A stretch of DNA of 64,000 nucleotides from Salarias fasciatus (Eukaryota > Chordata > Actinopteri > Blenniiformes > Blenniidae), in contig NC_043748.1 in NCBI RefSeq assembly GCF_902148845.1, positions 12,616,445 through 12,680,444 of the forward strand. The letters run 5' to 3'. Below are positions 37,400 to 48,800 of this stretch, piece by piece. The notes under the pieces were generated by a model. That model saw only the letters and a list, made by a program, of their open reading frames with translations, was not told the DNA's origin and made no database searches. Every line of letters begins with the position of its first letter. The stretch's first letter is position 1. The translations under genes were made by a program, and so were the position numbers.

Positions 37400-37628
37400 A
37401 CAGATTCACCCTGACAGCATGGCTTTAAGGCCGGTTTGTAAACAAGGTAGCTAGTTTTCATAGCAGCTTCACCAATTTCTCAGCTGGTCTCAGTGTTGTG
37501 TCCGATACTCTTTAGTCATTTATATTTTTTTAAATCCATGTTTGCTAGAATTTTTACAGTTTCTTTGTTTGGTGCGTCGATTGGAGCCTCTTTTGGCACA
37601 CGGGCCATATGTTTGACACCCCTGCATT
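37400..37628 (+). repeat. Dispersed repeat, copy 2, in the triobp 3' UTR intron
   Basis: Same family as 28390-28631: starts TTCACCCTGACAGCAT and ends CACGGGCCATATGTTTGAC followed by ACCCCTG. The terminal block TGTTTGACACCCCTG recurs at 44150-44168. Confidence 0.6.
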
Positions 37629-38835
37629 AGACTGACCCATAAATCCAGGAATTGGAAAGTAGATTAATTCATAAATGTTATTGAGTGATTGTTGGTTGCA
37701 GCCCTATTTCTATGTCAACTGTGGGGCACAGCTCTCCAATATCAGATCTTAAAAATCTACAAAGGATGACATGTAGTGTTTTTTGTCTTAAAACAGTCAT
37801 AAAGAAGGTAAATATAAATCTGAATGTGAATTTTGAAGAATGTCAAAGCTGTTGAAACAAGGAACAGTGTAAGGAAGTGGCAGAAGAGTAAAAGTTTTCT
37901 TTTCTTTTTTTTTTTTTGCAGGCGTGTCTCCATCTCAGACGAGCAGAGGACAGGTGTTGACAGTGTCATAGTTTTCAATCATTCTGCCAACGAGCAGCGT
38001 CAAGTAGTTATTTGGTTTCATTACACTGGCCCACACAGGATGTAGAAAACTGCACTTTTCTTTTCTTTTTTTTTTTTTTTTATGATTAATTTCAGCCTTT
38101 TGCTTTTATGAGTGCGAGCATGTATGAGTGCACATTTGGTCTGAAAACTGGAATTTTTTTAATGACATTTTAATTTTTATTTTTTTTTAATCTACTTTTT
38201 TAAAAGTTGGAGAAACTTCTCATCAGCTCTGCAGACCGCAGGGATCAGAGGACCAACCGTCATTTCACTTTTCTCCTGTACATATTTTTATGTTGAGTTT
38301 ACTTTGAGGGAAGACAAAGCACACTTCTTAAGAAACGGGAGCATATCTTTAGGTGTAATTATTCAGTTTTTTTTTTTTTTTACCTCCTCCAAAAAAAGAG
38401 GATGTTGAGTTTGTGAGTACTGAAAATATTGGGATTAAAAACAGGACGAGACAGCAGAAACTTCTCTCTCTCCTCACAGGCTGAATTGAAAACTGATCTA
38501 TAGTGTAAATTGTATAGAAGCAGATTCAGGCCGAGCTTTGTTTAAACACCAGGAGACGCTGTTGAATGATTGTTGTCCCACATCTCAAATGTCTTCACTT
38601 TCAAACTGAGAACTCTTGTTTTTTTTTTTTAGTTCCTCCTGATCATTAAAGGCACATTGTGCATGTGCCACCATCACCACATTTGACAGGTGTTGCAATA
38701 ATGAGCCAATTTGTTTTTTTTTTTTTTTAATTATTGACTGTATGTATTGTGATAAAATGACCTATCTACCTGCATTTTCATATTTAATGTTCTGTAAAGC
38801 CTGTACCTTTGTAAATTATACACATTTTTGCAATC

Positions 38836-38841
38836 AATAAA
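38836..38841 (+). terminator. triobp: triobp poly(A) signal
   Basis: AATAAA in an AT-rich context, about 385 bp before the ndufa6 start codon, with T/G-rich sequence downstream. Confidence 0.65.
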
Positions 38842-39222
38842 ATACATCAGCCGAAACATTGCTGTACTGAGCAGTTCATTTCTTGCTGTTGTCATTGAAT
38901 CTTGTATGGAAGTAAAAAGGTTTCCAAATATGAGTTCAAGAATCATTTTAATAAATAATCTCAGACACTAATTCCCTCGTGTTTGATGTGTAGCTTAAAA
39001 AGTAGTGTTGGAGGTAATATTTACAATAGTGAAAGAATTATTTTTGTAAATACATGGAAATGTAAGCATAAGCAATAAAAGCAGGATGTAATTCCGTGTC
39101 AGCGCCTTGCAGTGGAGCCTCCTCTCCAGAAGGCGGCAGCAGCGCGCTCGTGTGAACATATCGACCCAACAGGAAGCGCAGCAGCAGTAGCAGCAGCAGC
39201 AGAAGAAGCCACAGCAGCAGTC

Positions 39223-40814
39223 ATGGCGTCCACAGCTGCGACCCGAACCGGAGCCGCAGCAGCTAAAGTCGTGAAGCCGATCTTCAGCAGGGATTTAGAC
39301 GAGGCTAAGCGGAGGGTCCGTGAGCTGTACCGGGCCTGGTACCGAGAGGTCCCGAACTCAGGTACGTTTGTTTGACTGTGGCCGGTGAACAGCGGAGTGA
39401 GGCTCCAGCGTCAAGGTCGAGTTATGCACGGAGCTTTAGCAAAAACACCCAACTGCTGAAGAAACTGCAGGACATACAGTGAAACATATGAAAACTGTGT
39501 CATTTCATTTCTCCTGTGATTTGTAGAAATGTCTGTTTTGAGTGATCATATGAGAAGCTTGTCAGTTAGCAAGTCACCAACCCTAACTCTTTATTTGTAA
39601 CTCAGTAGCCTGAGCTAACGCATACAAACAAACGAGTTTCTGATAATCTCATTTATTTATTTACTTGATATTCAAGTTCACTATAAACACAAGGGTTATT
39701 TGTTTTAAATAAACTATTAATAATCTAATGGGCTGTTTCATACAGTCCCACTGGTTGTTCGTCCTCAGATCAATTTGTTAGCAGAATCCTGAGTGTAGAT
39801 ATACGAGTAAATCATGGAATTCACAAGTCAATCAGAATTGGTTGAGACTTTAAAAGACACATCTTTCTGGAATTACAAAAGCACTTTATGACATGACACT
39901 AATGCTTCACATGGTACAGATACTTGTGATGTAGCAGCTAAAGAAGTGTCTGACATGTTGTACTTTTTTCCTCTTTGCTTGCTTGTTGTACAAGGGATTG
40001 TCTGTGTTGGATAAGTCTACAATTTTTTAAGGTTTCAATTAAGTTTAAAAACTTGTCCTTCATTTAGTTTTAGTGTTTTTTAAACATACTTTGGTTCACT
40101 GTGGTCCAGGAAAATACAGATGTCCCAGCATGTTGGCATTCAAGTTAGGGTTATGCCCAATCTCTACATACTTCAAGTTTTATATAAAATAATTGATAAT
40201 CAGCTTGTTGCTGTAGCAGTCTATATTATATATTTTCAACCTGTTTAGAGTTCAGTGTTAACATTTGCCATTGTTCAATCAGTGCTATCATTAATCATTG
40301 GTCAATTCTGCTAGTTATTTCTGATGCAGTTCATTTATATTTCAGGTTATTTGGACCAGATTTATCCATAGATAATGTGTTACCACCATGTTGATATATT
40401 TTTTTGTTTACTGCAGCCACACTGAGATTGACCCTCTGTTTTTCTCCCTGCAGTGGCTACATTTCAGCTGGACATCTCAACACGTCAGGGAAGAGACAAA
40501 GTGAGGGAGATGTTTGACAAGAACAAGCACATCACCGATCCCCGAGTCATCGACCTGCTGGTCATTAAGGTAAAAACATCTTTGATTAACTTAGAAAAAC
40601 AAAAAAATCAAAGCAATATTTCATGTTTACTTCTCAAATCCTGTTTTCATTGTCTTTAAAAATGTTTCTTTTTAAATCCCAGGGGAAAATGGAGCTTGAG
40701 GAAACGATCCAAGTCTGGAAGCAGAAGACTCATGTCATGCGATATTTCAGCGAGACCCAGGAACCTCGTTCTAATGACTTTCTGTCCAAATTCTACAGAG
40801 GTCACGACCCGTGA
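39223..40814 (+). CDS. ndufa6: NADH dehydrogenase 1 alpha subcomplex subunit 6
   Basis: LYR-family accessory subunit (B14, LYRM6) of mitochondrial complex I; it binds the acyl carrier protein on the matrix arm at the inner membrane. Exons: 39223-39361, 40454-40569, 40683-40814, total 387 nt, 128 residues, the length of the human protein. Seen: [29 protein letters not shown], which contains the LYR motif (split here to avoid a long run: LYRAWYR), then [35 protein letters not shown] and the end [11 protein letters not shown]. Start: the first ATG after a (CAG)n-rich 5' segment. The N-terminus is Ala/Thr-rich. Intron 1 is 1.1 kb and AT-rich with nothing recognised in it. An ATTAAA signal lies at 40953-40958. 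Confidence 0.96.
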
Positions 40815-42227
40815 ACTGTACCGCCATCAGCTGACCCCTGACCCCTTGTTCTCTGAGCCAGCTGTGACAATTGTTCTCCTTTATTGTAAATACACACATA
40901 AGACACACTTACCTGAAAACTGCCTCTTTTGTTCAGAGTGAACTTGATTTGAATTAAAGGTGTTGAGCTTAAATTATTATTTTTTTTATTGTTCACATCT
41001 GGCATCTCTTCAAACCTTAAGACTACAGAGAAATCCTCTTTAGTGTGATCAGACACCAAAAACACACTTTATTTTGGACTGATTGTGCGACATCGAGTCT
41101 ATTTTCACAAAATCTACTTACTCTCGCCACGGTCCACTGACAAACTTTTACACAAGTGTTCTTCTCTTTTAAGACACAAGCAGTGCATGCAAACACGGTA
41201 CGAGCGGCCCACGGCAACGGCAGTGAAACCCTGAATCCAGTGCAGACAGAAGGCGACTTAAACACAGCAGAACTCCAGGAAGGCTTTTTATCTGCTCAGA
41301 AGGTTGCAGACACGCAGCAGAGGCATTGACGTCCCATGAACCTGCAGAAAAGGAGGATTGGTGATCACCTTTAATCTCAACATGTGGCACATTCAATTCT
41401 CACATACAGTACGCTGCACATGACAGAACACTGACATTACAAACCATCCCTGTTTTCACTGCTGCATTGGAGCCTCTTACGAGATGAAGTATGGCTGTGC
41501 ATCTTTATTTAATTCCAACAGATGTAACCGTTACGTATGAGAAAGTCATTTATTTTATGTTGACAGTCTAAATTACCATATTTCAGCTTGTACTCAAATG
41601 CAGCATTGTGTGATCTGGTTGAGGGAGTTACATATAAAGACACCAGAGGTCTTCAAAGTGTGAGCTCCACCTCAGTGGCCATCTGAATTAGTTTAGGAAG
41701 GAGTTTGTCCAAAGGACGTTTGCACAAACTTTGCATGAAAAATTGGGGTGTTGCAATGAGAATACATTTTTTTTGCAGATTATGATCTCACTTTTTACAG
41801 ATTTTGAAGCCTCAGGACAAATCCTTTGACAAGTATTTCGTCTTGTGTGATTTTGAAAGAAAAGACTCCTGACTCAACATTATTCATTTAACCTCATATG
41901 AATAAATGTAGAATTTATTCATGATCTAAGGTTTTACGATATTGATTTTGTCCATTACTCATGTAATGTGCTGCTATTGGCCACCTGTTGGTCACTATTT
42001 TTTGGGAGGGGCATCTAGTTATTATGATCTGGATTTGTGGATGAAATTCTTTTAGCAGTTAAGAAGTTGCTTGTATTAATGAGGGAAGCAACATCTTTTT
42101 TTAAATAAATTCTGAAACTTTGAAAACCTCTGTTGGAAGAAAAAAAAAAGGCATCTTCAGCAAACACTCAGTTAAAACCCACAATCCGAGTGGCGGATAC
42201 CTGATCACCAGGAAGCCTACAGACCCC
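40815..42227. other. Convergent intergenic region ndufa6 / smdt1
   Basis: Holds the ndufa6 3' UTR (ATTAAA at 40953) and, on the minus strand, the smdt1 3' UTR (a candidate AATAAA read from TTTATT at 41914-41919). The rest is AT-rich. Several unrelated-looking open frames of 60-90 codons occur on the minus strand at 40800-41400, none with family features. Confidence 0.5.
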
Positions 42228-43860
42228 TCAGTCATCGTCGTCGTCGTCCTCGGGGACGAAGATGTCGTGCTCCTCCAGCAGCGCAGCAAAGTTCTTGCTG
42301 ATCAGAGTCCCCACATACAAGAAGGGCACCACTACCAGAGCAATCCGGACAAGGCCGAAGGGGGTCTGCTCCCCAGCGCCACACATCCCCCATAGAGACA
42401 ACTAAGTTAGTGACTCAAAACTAAATATGTGAAAAGGTTGTTACATTTGCTCTTGTAAAATCCAAATAATCAATAATAATAATGGATTATGATCCAATAT
42501 TAATAATAATCCAACATTTCTTCTCTATTTGCATGTCTGGTGCATCAAAATCAGAAGAACATGCAAACTCCACACTGGTCATGGGAAGATTCAAGCTCAA
42601 TCTTCTTTTTGTGTAAATTCCAACAATATCAGAACTGTAATAATAAATGTGATTCCACCTGCCTCTTTAAATTCTATTTAACAGTTTAACAATCTGAAAA
42701 CGACAAAAGAGTCCGAGCAAACCACTTAATTAGATACACTGAAGACCTTTCCTTTTTACAAAAGTAAAAATGTTCAGTTTCAGTGGAGATTGTCAGGTTT
42801 TTATCTTATTATTACTTCTTAGATTGCAGTTTGAGCATGTATGGCAAGCACATTCAAGTACGTAGGTTTACTTCTTTAACATAGGTTTTTTGCTGGCCCA
42901 ATACTGTATTAGCTTCACAATAAACAAATGAAAGTTTTTTCTAATTTACATGTAGATCACACATTTATTGTGATCATAAAAACATACCTCCAATCCTAAA
43001 CCTTTACTTGAATAACTTCAGTGTGGTATTTTGCAGAAATTATACTTTAACAATGTGTTTGTATCATATTTATCAATGTCTGATACACAGATAACAGTTT
43101 TGATTTCACCTCAATTTATAAATTACAGGATGTGTAACATTATAGACAGAGAGGATTTTGTTTATGTTTATAAGATTGTAATCTGTTGGAGATTGTGAGT
43201 TTAGCATAAAATTAGTTTCAGAACTTTTTTAAATGGCACATTTTTTTTGCATGTAAACAATTTTAAAATGTTGGCATATCAATTTATTTCCTAATTCATT
43301 ATCATTAAAGAAAAGTGAGTCCACGGCACCTATACTGTCTTGGAAGTTTGTTCATTTTTATAAAATTTGAGGAAAATGTTTCAACTGGACTTGCATGTCT
43401 TCTTTTTCAAATTCTGAATCCTGATGGAAGCAAAATCATACAGTAAAACAGTGACGCAAAACAGAAAAAGATTCAAAGTTTCTACTAAAGAGTAAATATT
43501 TCCCTCAAACTTTTAAGTAATTTCTCCAAAAATAAAAAACGCTCCGTTTAGATTCTGCTGTTGCAAAAGTAGTAAATAAAGCTCCACCATTTTTTTTTTA
43601 AATCATTATTTGGATTTTGTCAAATGGATGTATTTTTTAAGGAAGCTCCTCCAGGTGAACTTCCTCACGCGGAGCTGCGGCGCGCGCACACCGGGACTCA
43701 CCTTCTTGGGTTTGGGGAGAATCGCCCCGGTGGACGAGCTGACGGCGGTCCGGCGGGCCGCACCCGCCCGGAGCGGCTCTCCTGCGGGGGTCAGCAGGCT
43801 GGAGCGGCCGCGTCCGAGGGCCGAGAGGCGGGCCAGGTGAACGAGCAGCGCCGACGCCAT
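42228..43860 (-). CDS. smdt1: Essential MCU regulator EMRE (SMDT1)
   Basis: Single-pass inner-mitochondrial-membrane protein that links the calcium uniporter pore MCU to MICU1 and is needed for uniporter activity in metazoans. Two exons on the minus strand: 43702-43860 and 42228-42365, total 297 nt, 98 residues; human EMRE is 107. Exon 1 encodes an Arg/Ala-rich mitochondrial presequence and ends SSTGAILPKPKK. Exon 2 encodes the transmembrane helix (IALVVVPFLYVGTLIS), then KNFAALLEEHDIFVPE and a C-terminal run of six Asp, the MICU1-binding acidic tail. The ATG at 43860 starts a plausible presequence. The 1.3-kb intron is AT-rich with nothing recognised in it. Confidence 0.95.
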
Positions 43861-44149
43861 GATTCGGGAGCGGGAGGCTGCGGCAGCAATGCGGAAAACC
43901 GGGAGTGATTCGAGGAAACGGGCGGAGAAACAGCGCCCCCGTGTGGCGGTGACGCTGCTACTGCACCCACAGCCGCTTCACAGTGAAGGTGAGACATACT
44001 GGTTAGTTACTCGTTACTTTCTCTAGTCTCTACTGATACGATTCCAGAAAAAAAGTCAACGAAACTGGAAATAAGAACATGTCAGGATTTGTTAGATGTC
44101 GTGTGAACACATGATTTATTCATAGTAGAGCACAAAATACACAGGCCTG

Positions 44150-44168
44150 ATGTTTGACACCCCTGGTT
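44150..44168 (+). repeat. Dispersed repeat, short 3' fragment
   Basis: The block GATGTTTGACACCCCTGGT matches the end of the repeat at 37400-37628. Upstream similarity is weak, so only the tail can be supported. Confidence 0.45.
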
Positions 44169-44710
44169 TAGAGTTTGACAATTGCCCATCTCATGAAAGT
44201 TTTCACCTCTTTCTTTGACTTTATCTAAAAAAGAAAAAAATAAGTTGGGGTGGAGCAACAAATCCAACAACACAATAAAACAGGAGAAACATTTTTACAC
44301 CAACTGAATCCAGAGCCCAAACGAGTCAAAACTACCTTCCTCCTCCTGAACCAGTCATTTGTTATTTTTTGGAATTTAGTTTGAGTTCCCCGTGTCTCGG
44401 CTGTTTGGTAACATTCTTACAAAAGAAGGATAGAGGTGCGTCGTTCATTTCCAGTTCACATATCGTCCCAACCTTTACGGAATTCAGGCTGTGGACTCAT
44501 AACAGTCTGACAACTTTTCTGTTAACAAGGTCTTCTAAGAAACCCAAAAGGCAAAGTGAGTCAATAAATACTGTACAGCTTTCATTATTTACATATTCCC
44601 TATTTATGTTGTCCCTTAGCAGAAATTAGATTACATGAAAATACTGACCTTGAAATCATGAATTGATCACAAATAAAACTGAGCGCTGGGCTTAGATAAA
44701 AAAAAACAAC

Positions 44711-44711
<1 letters not shown>

Positions 44712-44740
<29 letters not shown>
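44712..44740. repeat. (CA)n microsatellite
   Basis: About 14 uninterrupted CA units read directly from the sequence. Confidence 0.95.
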
Positions 44741-44743
<3 letters not shown>

Positions 44744-45854
44744 CCACAACTCACACAAAACATGATCTGCGTCTGCTTTGCCATTTCCCATATTTAGTTT
44801 TGTCACATTCACATTATTTTCTGTGTCCCTTTGCTTGTTTCTCTGTCTCAATGTGGTTGTTTTGTGTCTGTTGTTAATCGATGCTGCGTCTCCTGTGAGA
44901 ATGGTGAATATTAGCTATAAAGTGATACACGCTGCAGTTACAGGTAGTACAGAATAAAGTAAAACATACACTGTTTGGAAGTTATGATGCAAATACAATG
45001 GCTGCAGTCCTTGATTATTACACCACGTTTCCAAACAGCAACATTAAAGATTTCCAGCTGTTGTTTTATGAGCATTTCACCTTTACCAAGTCTCTCTGCA
45101 GGTTGGTAGTGCATCTTAGTCTGTAAACATTAAAACAGAAATATGACGATGACTAAAGAGTTACCTCCCACAATAATGAGTAAAATTAGTCGAGTTTAAA
45201 ATTATTGTGTCTCAGTGATAACTTGATCTTTTGCCGCAGGTTTTCTTAATGTTTGATTTTTGCTGAGAATAATACAGTGAAAAAAGACTTGCTTATGATA
45301 ACAACCCAAAGCAGAACTGTTGCGAACATGCATCAACTTGTCAGTGAGTTTGAATTTTATGCATTTCATTCCAGGATACGTTCCCCGACACAGCTGCCCG
45401 TTTAGATTTTTCATTATTCAGTCCATGCCTGCAGGAGAGTGATGCACTGACATGTTTCTCCATCACTGTTACTGTGCAGAACTATAATGTTAAGTTACAT
45501 CTCGGCCACTGCGTCCGAACAACTATAAAAGTTAAATTAAATATTGTAATGCCTAGGTGCTAAATAAATAATTTAAATAAGTACCTTAATTGTACAAATG
45601 TAAACAAAAGCAATACATTGGTTACACACACATAAGTCTCTTTCTCAGTGAACACAGATAAAACTCAAACAATGTATCCGCATGTAAACAGCTTGAAATG
45701 ATTTGCAGTGATTCTAGTGAGCAGAGGTGTCTGCAGCCTTCACCCTTTTCATCCTGACACCAGTTTACTGGCGACAGCGACGTCGGCAGCTCGTCACTAA
45801 AGAGAACAACACAGGAGACATTCATCATGTTTTCATCGTCCTTCCACTCATTCT

Positions 45855-48800
45855 CTAAATGTATCTCAGGTTGGCCGGCTTCCTCACCTGGCGTTTGAAG
45901 GACAGACGCCTGAAGAACTTGTTGATCTCAAACACGCTGGGTTTCAGCGGTGACCCCGCCTTGCCGCTTTCTCCGAGCCTGACGATCTGCCCGCTGGCGA
46001 TGGCGGCTCTGAGGCTCATGCTCTTCACTATCCGGGCTCCGGGCTCCGAATCGGGCGTGGGCCGCGACGACACGGTGATGTAGGTGGCGTCCTTCAGGTG
46101 CTCCAGGTAACTCACTGTCAGAGGAAGAGGTGGAGAAAACAAAAGACTGAACGGTTGTATCACTTCATATAGTTTTTTTTTTTGTCTACACATTTCTGTG
46201 AATATACAGAAATGCTGTGGCCTTGGCTTGTACCTGCAGACGTGACGGCCGTGTCTGTGGTGCTGCTGAGCTCCAGCAGGATTGTGGGATACACAGGATG
46301 CAGCAGGAACAGTTTTCTGATGAGCGGCTGTGCTGCTGCAACACCTGGTGCCATCTGGATCATCAGGACAGACAACAAATAATGAACTTTATGAGGCACG
46401 CTTTAAAACAAACCGTCACAAGAATCATTAAAAGGGGATAATAAATAATCAAATCATTTTGACAATTTGAAAAGATTTGACTGTAGACTCTAGGTAAAAA
46501 AAAAAAACAACAACAGTGGATTAGAATTAAATCTGGGCACATGATTCACTGAGACGGCTTTGTTTTCCTTCAGCAGAGCAGTTTGTTCTCACGAAACCTT
46601 CATTTCTCCAGAGGAAGACTCACTGTTGTCTTGGTAGCGTTGCTCCGCGCTCTGATTGGTTCGCTGGCCCAGAACAGGAAAGCCGATTGGCCGGTCGAGG
46701 TGGAGATTGTGGATGTTTCCAAGACGAGACGAGGACACACGAACTCAGCCGACCAGAGGAGCTGCCCGTTCGCACCGTCTACGATCTGAGCCTGGCGGGT
46801 AGAGATGAGGGAGAGATCGCAAAGCAGTGAGGCAGAATGCACGTTACTATGGCAACAAGTGGAAAATGAGAATCAGAACCCTCTAAATTAATTTCAACTT
46901 GATCAAAAACAAAGAGAGTTGGTTTGTTTTACCTTCATGACATAATTTTCTGAAGACTGACTGAAAACATCAAGGATCCCGTCTTCGTTGAAATGACCCG
47001 GCGCTGGCTGACTGCAGCAGGAAAACAGATTTTAGGAAGTTTCACTCAAACTTCAGCACAACTCTGTTTATTTTATTTTATTTTTTTATTGAGGCTAAAA
47101 TTCTGGTATATTGGTTAGGGTTGTAAACTGCAGGTTATTTAACCATTACTTGTTATGTATGTGTAGTTGCTTCCCTGACAGGAAGGTAAAAGCAGTCTGG
47201 TTTGTGAAGACAGAACCTTCAGGGACTTACATGTGAACTGGACCTAAGTTGAAGGTCCACCCTTTTCGGCGGTCCCTCTGTCTGAGGACAGACAGCTTGC
47301 TGGAGCCGGACACCAGCACCCAGTCGCTCCTGGTGGAGTTCAGGTTGGAGGCTGTGTCCAGGCTGTTGCGGTTGTTTCCAAAACCAGCCACAAGGGGGAG
47401 CAGGAAGTCCACACCGTCAGACCCTCTGGAAAAATGACAAAGAAGTGGATTTTAAACTCATTTCTGTATAAACTCGCAATAAAAAGTCGCGATTATTGTC
47501 TTTCGTTGTGTTTTAAAGTTTTTTGCAAATCAGAAAGACAAGTGTTCACTAAAACTGAGCTGACTAACTGTGGAGGATTCGACTTGCATGTTTTCACAGA
47601 ACTCAAACCGCAGCTCAGCCATCTCAGTGTTTGTTGCTGTGTCTCACACAAAGCGGGCTGAGTATTAACCACACAGACAGGAGTCTGTGCCGTGTAATCA
47701 AACCTGCTCACTCATCCGTACCTGTAGATGTGTACGAAGGGAGAGGAATTGTTTTTCTTCAGTCCCTCCCAGCCCGGATCCCTCCTTCTGAGCGCCTGAG
47801 CGATGGGCATTTTGCCCGTGGCGCGAGAGTAGACGTCTCGCAGAGAGATGGCCTCCACATTCCCTGAGCGATGAGGCGCAACACAGAATAAGTTCCTCCG
47901 TTGTACCAACTCAAGTGATCTGTGTTTTCTCTGTCTTTGCACTCAAGGAGCTGTATTTCAGCTCTTTACACTCATCCCTCCTCTTACCGAGTCCAAAGAC
48001 GATGTAGTACGCTCCCTGATGCGTCTCATGCAGCATAGGACCGATCAGCTTTCCTTGTCCGCTGAGGTTGAAAGGCACCGGGTGTCCCAGAATCGCCCCC
48101 GTCAGTCCAGAAATCAAAGTCAGGGAGAGATCTAAAGACTGAAAATCAGAGTAGGGAAGTATGGTGACTGCTGTGTGGAAAGAGGAGAACTGTGAGCTGG
48201 GAACTGGGACATGTCACTCCAGATCAGTTACACTGTAATGTATCTGTACGAAATGGACGGACACCTTTATTGTAGCTCTGCTTTTAATAAAAACCTCCTC
48301 ACTGGAAGAGCAGATGGCTAAAAGGGATTTCAGATTTCAGTATTTCTACTCTGATGTGATTATGATTAGATGTAATCTGATTAGACCATTTATAATCAGA
48401 TGTTGCTGTTTTAGAGTTTGAAGCCAGAGTCACAGAGTTACACAAAGTTCTGTCTCTACTGAATACGGGAGGAAAAGAGGGTGTTGGCTGACACGGTACC
48501 TCGTCTGCAGGCAGCGTGGCTACAAGCAGGTCCGGGACCGAGTCTTCCTGAAGGTCTGGAAGCAACACTGCCTGAGATTCAATGTTCTTCAGCGGGACAT
48601 GCCACAGCTTCTTCCCTGGGAAGTGACAGGAGAGCCGTCAATACGTGCAGCTCTCACTCCCTCGTTCACGTGTGTTCATGAAGCTGAATCGGCTGAAAGA
48701 TCTCTGGGAAACAAAAGCTGTCTCCTCCACCTGTCGTGCCGTTGACGGCCATGATGATGGATTTGCCGATGAGCAGGCAAACGGGCGACGGCGCGGCGCT

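Larger units (their letters stand above)
36923..38860 (+). other. triobp: triobp 3' UTR with a probable UTR intron
   Basis: A donor (GCACAG then GTGGGA at 36948) 25 nt after the stop and an acceptor (long T tract then GCAG ending at 37921) suggest a 3' UTR intron of about 970 bp. The UTR then runs to an AATAAA signal at 38836-38841. The donor lies under 50 nt from the stop, so nonsense-mediated decay would not be expected. Several T-runs and the dispersed repeat at 37400-37628 lie inside. Confidence 0.55.
43861..45854. other. Intergenic region upstream of smdt1 / downstream of fam234b
   Basis: The first 130 bp are GC-rich (CGGGAG, GCGGAG) and should be the smdt1 promoter. Beyond lie the dispersed-repeat tail (44150-44168), a (CA)n microsatellite (44712-44740) and AT-rich sequence that includes the fam234b 3' UTR at its right end. 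No further gene was seen. Confidence 0.55.

Noticed and set aside
39112-39222. N-terminal extension of ndufa6 in the same frame
   Set aside because: It is open but lacks an ATG and consists of CAG-repeat-derived Ala/Glu. The ATG at 39223 gives exactly the 128-residue family length.
40802-41396. Overlapping minus-strand ORFs downstream of ndufa6
   Set aside because: None has a recognisable domain or splice partners. They lie in the 3' UTR/intergenic region between convergent genes.
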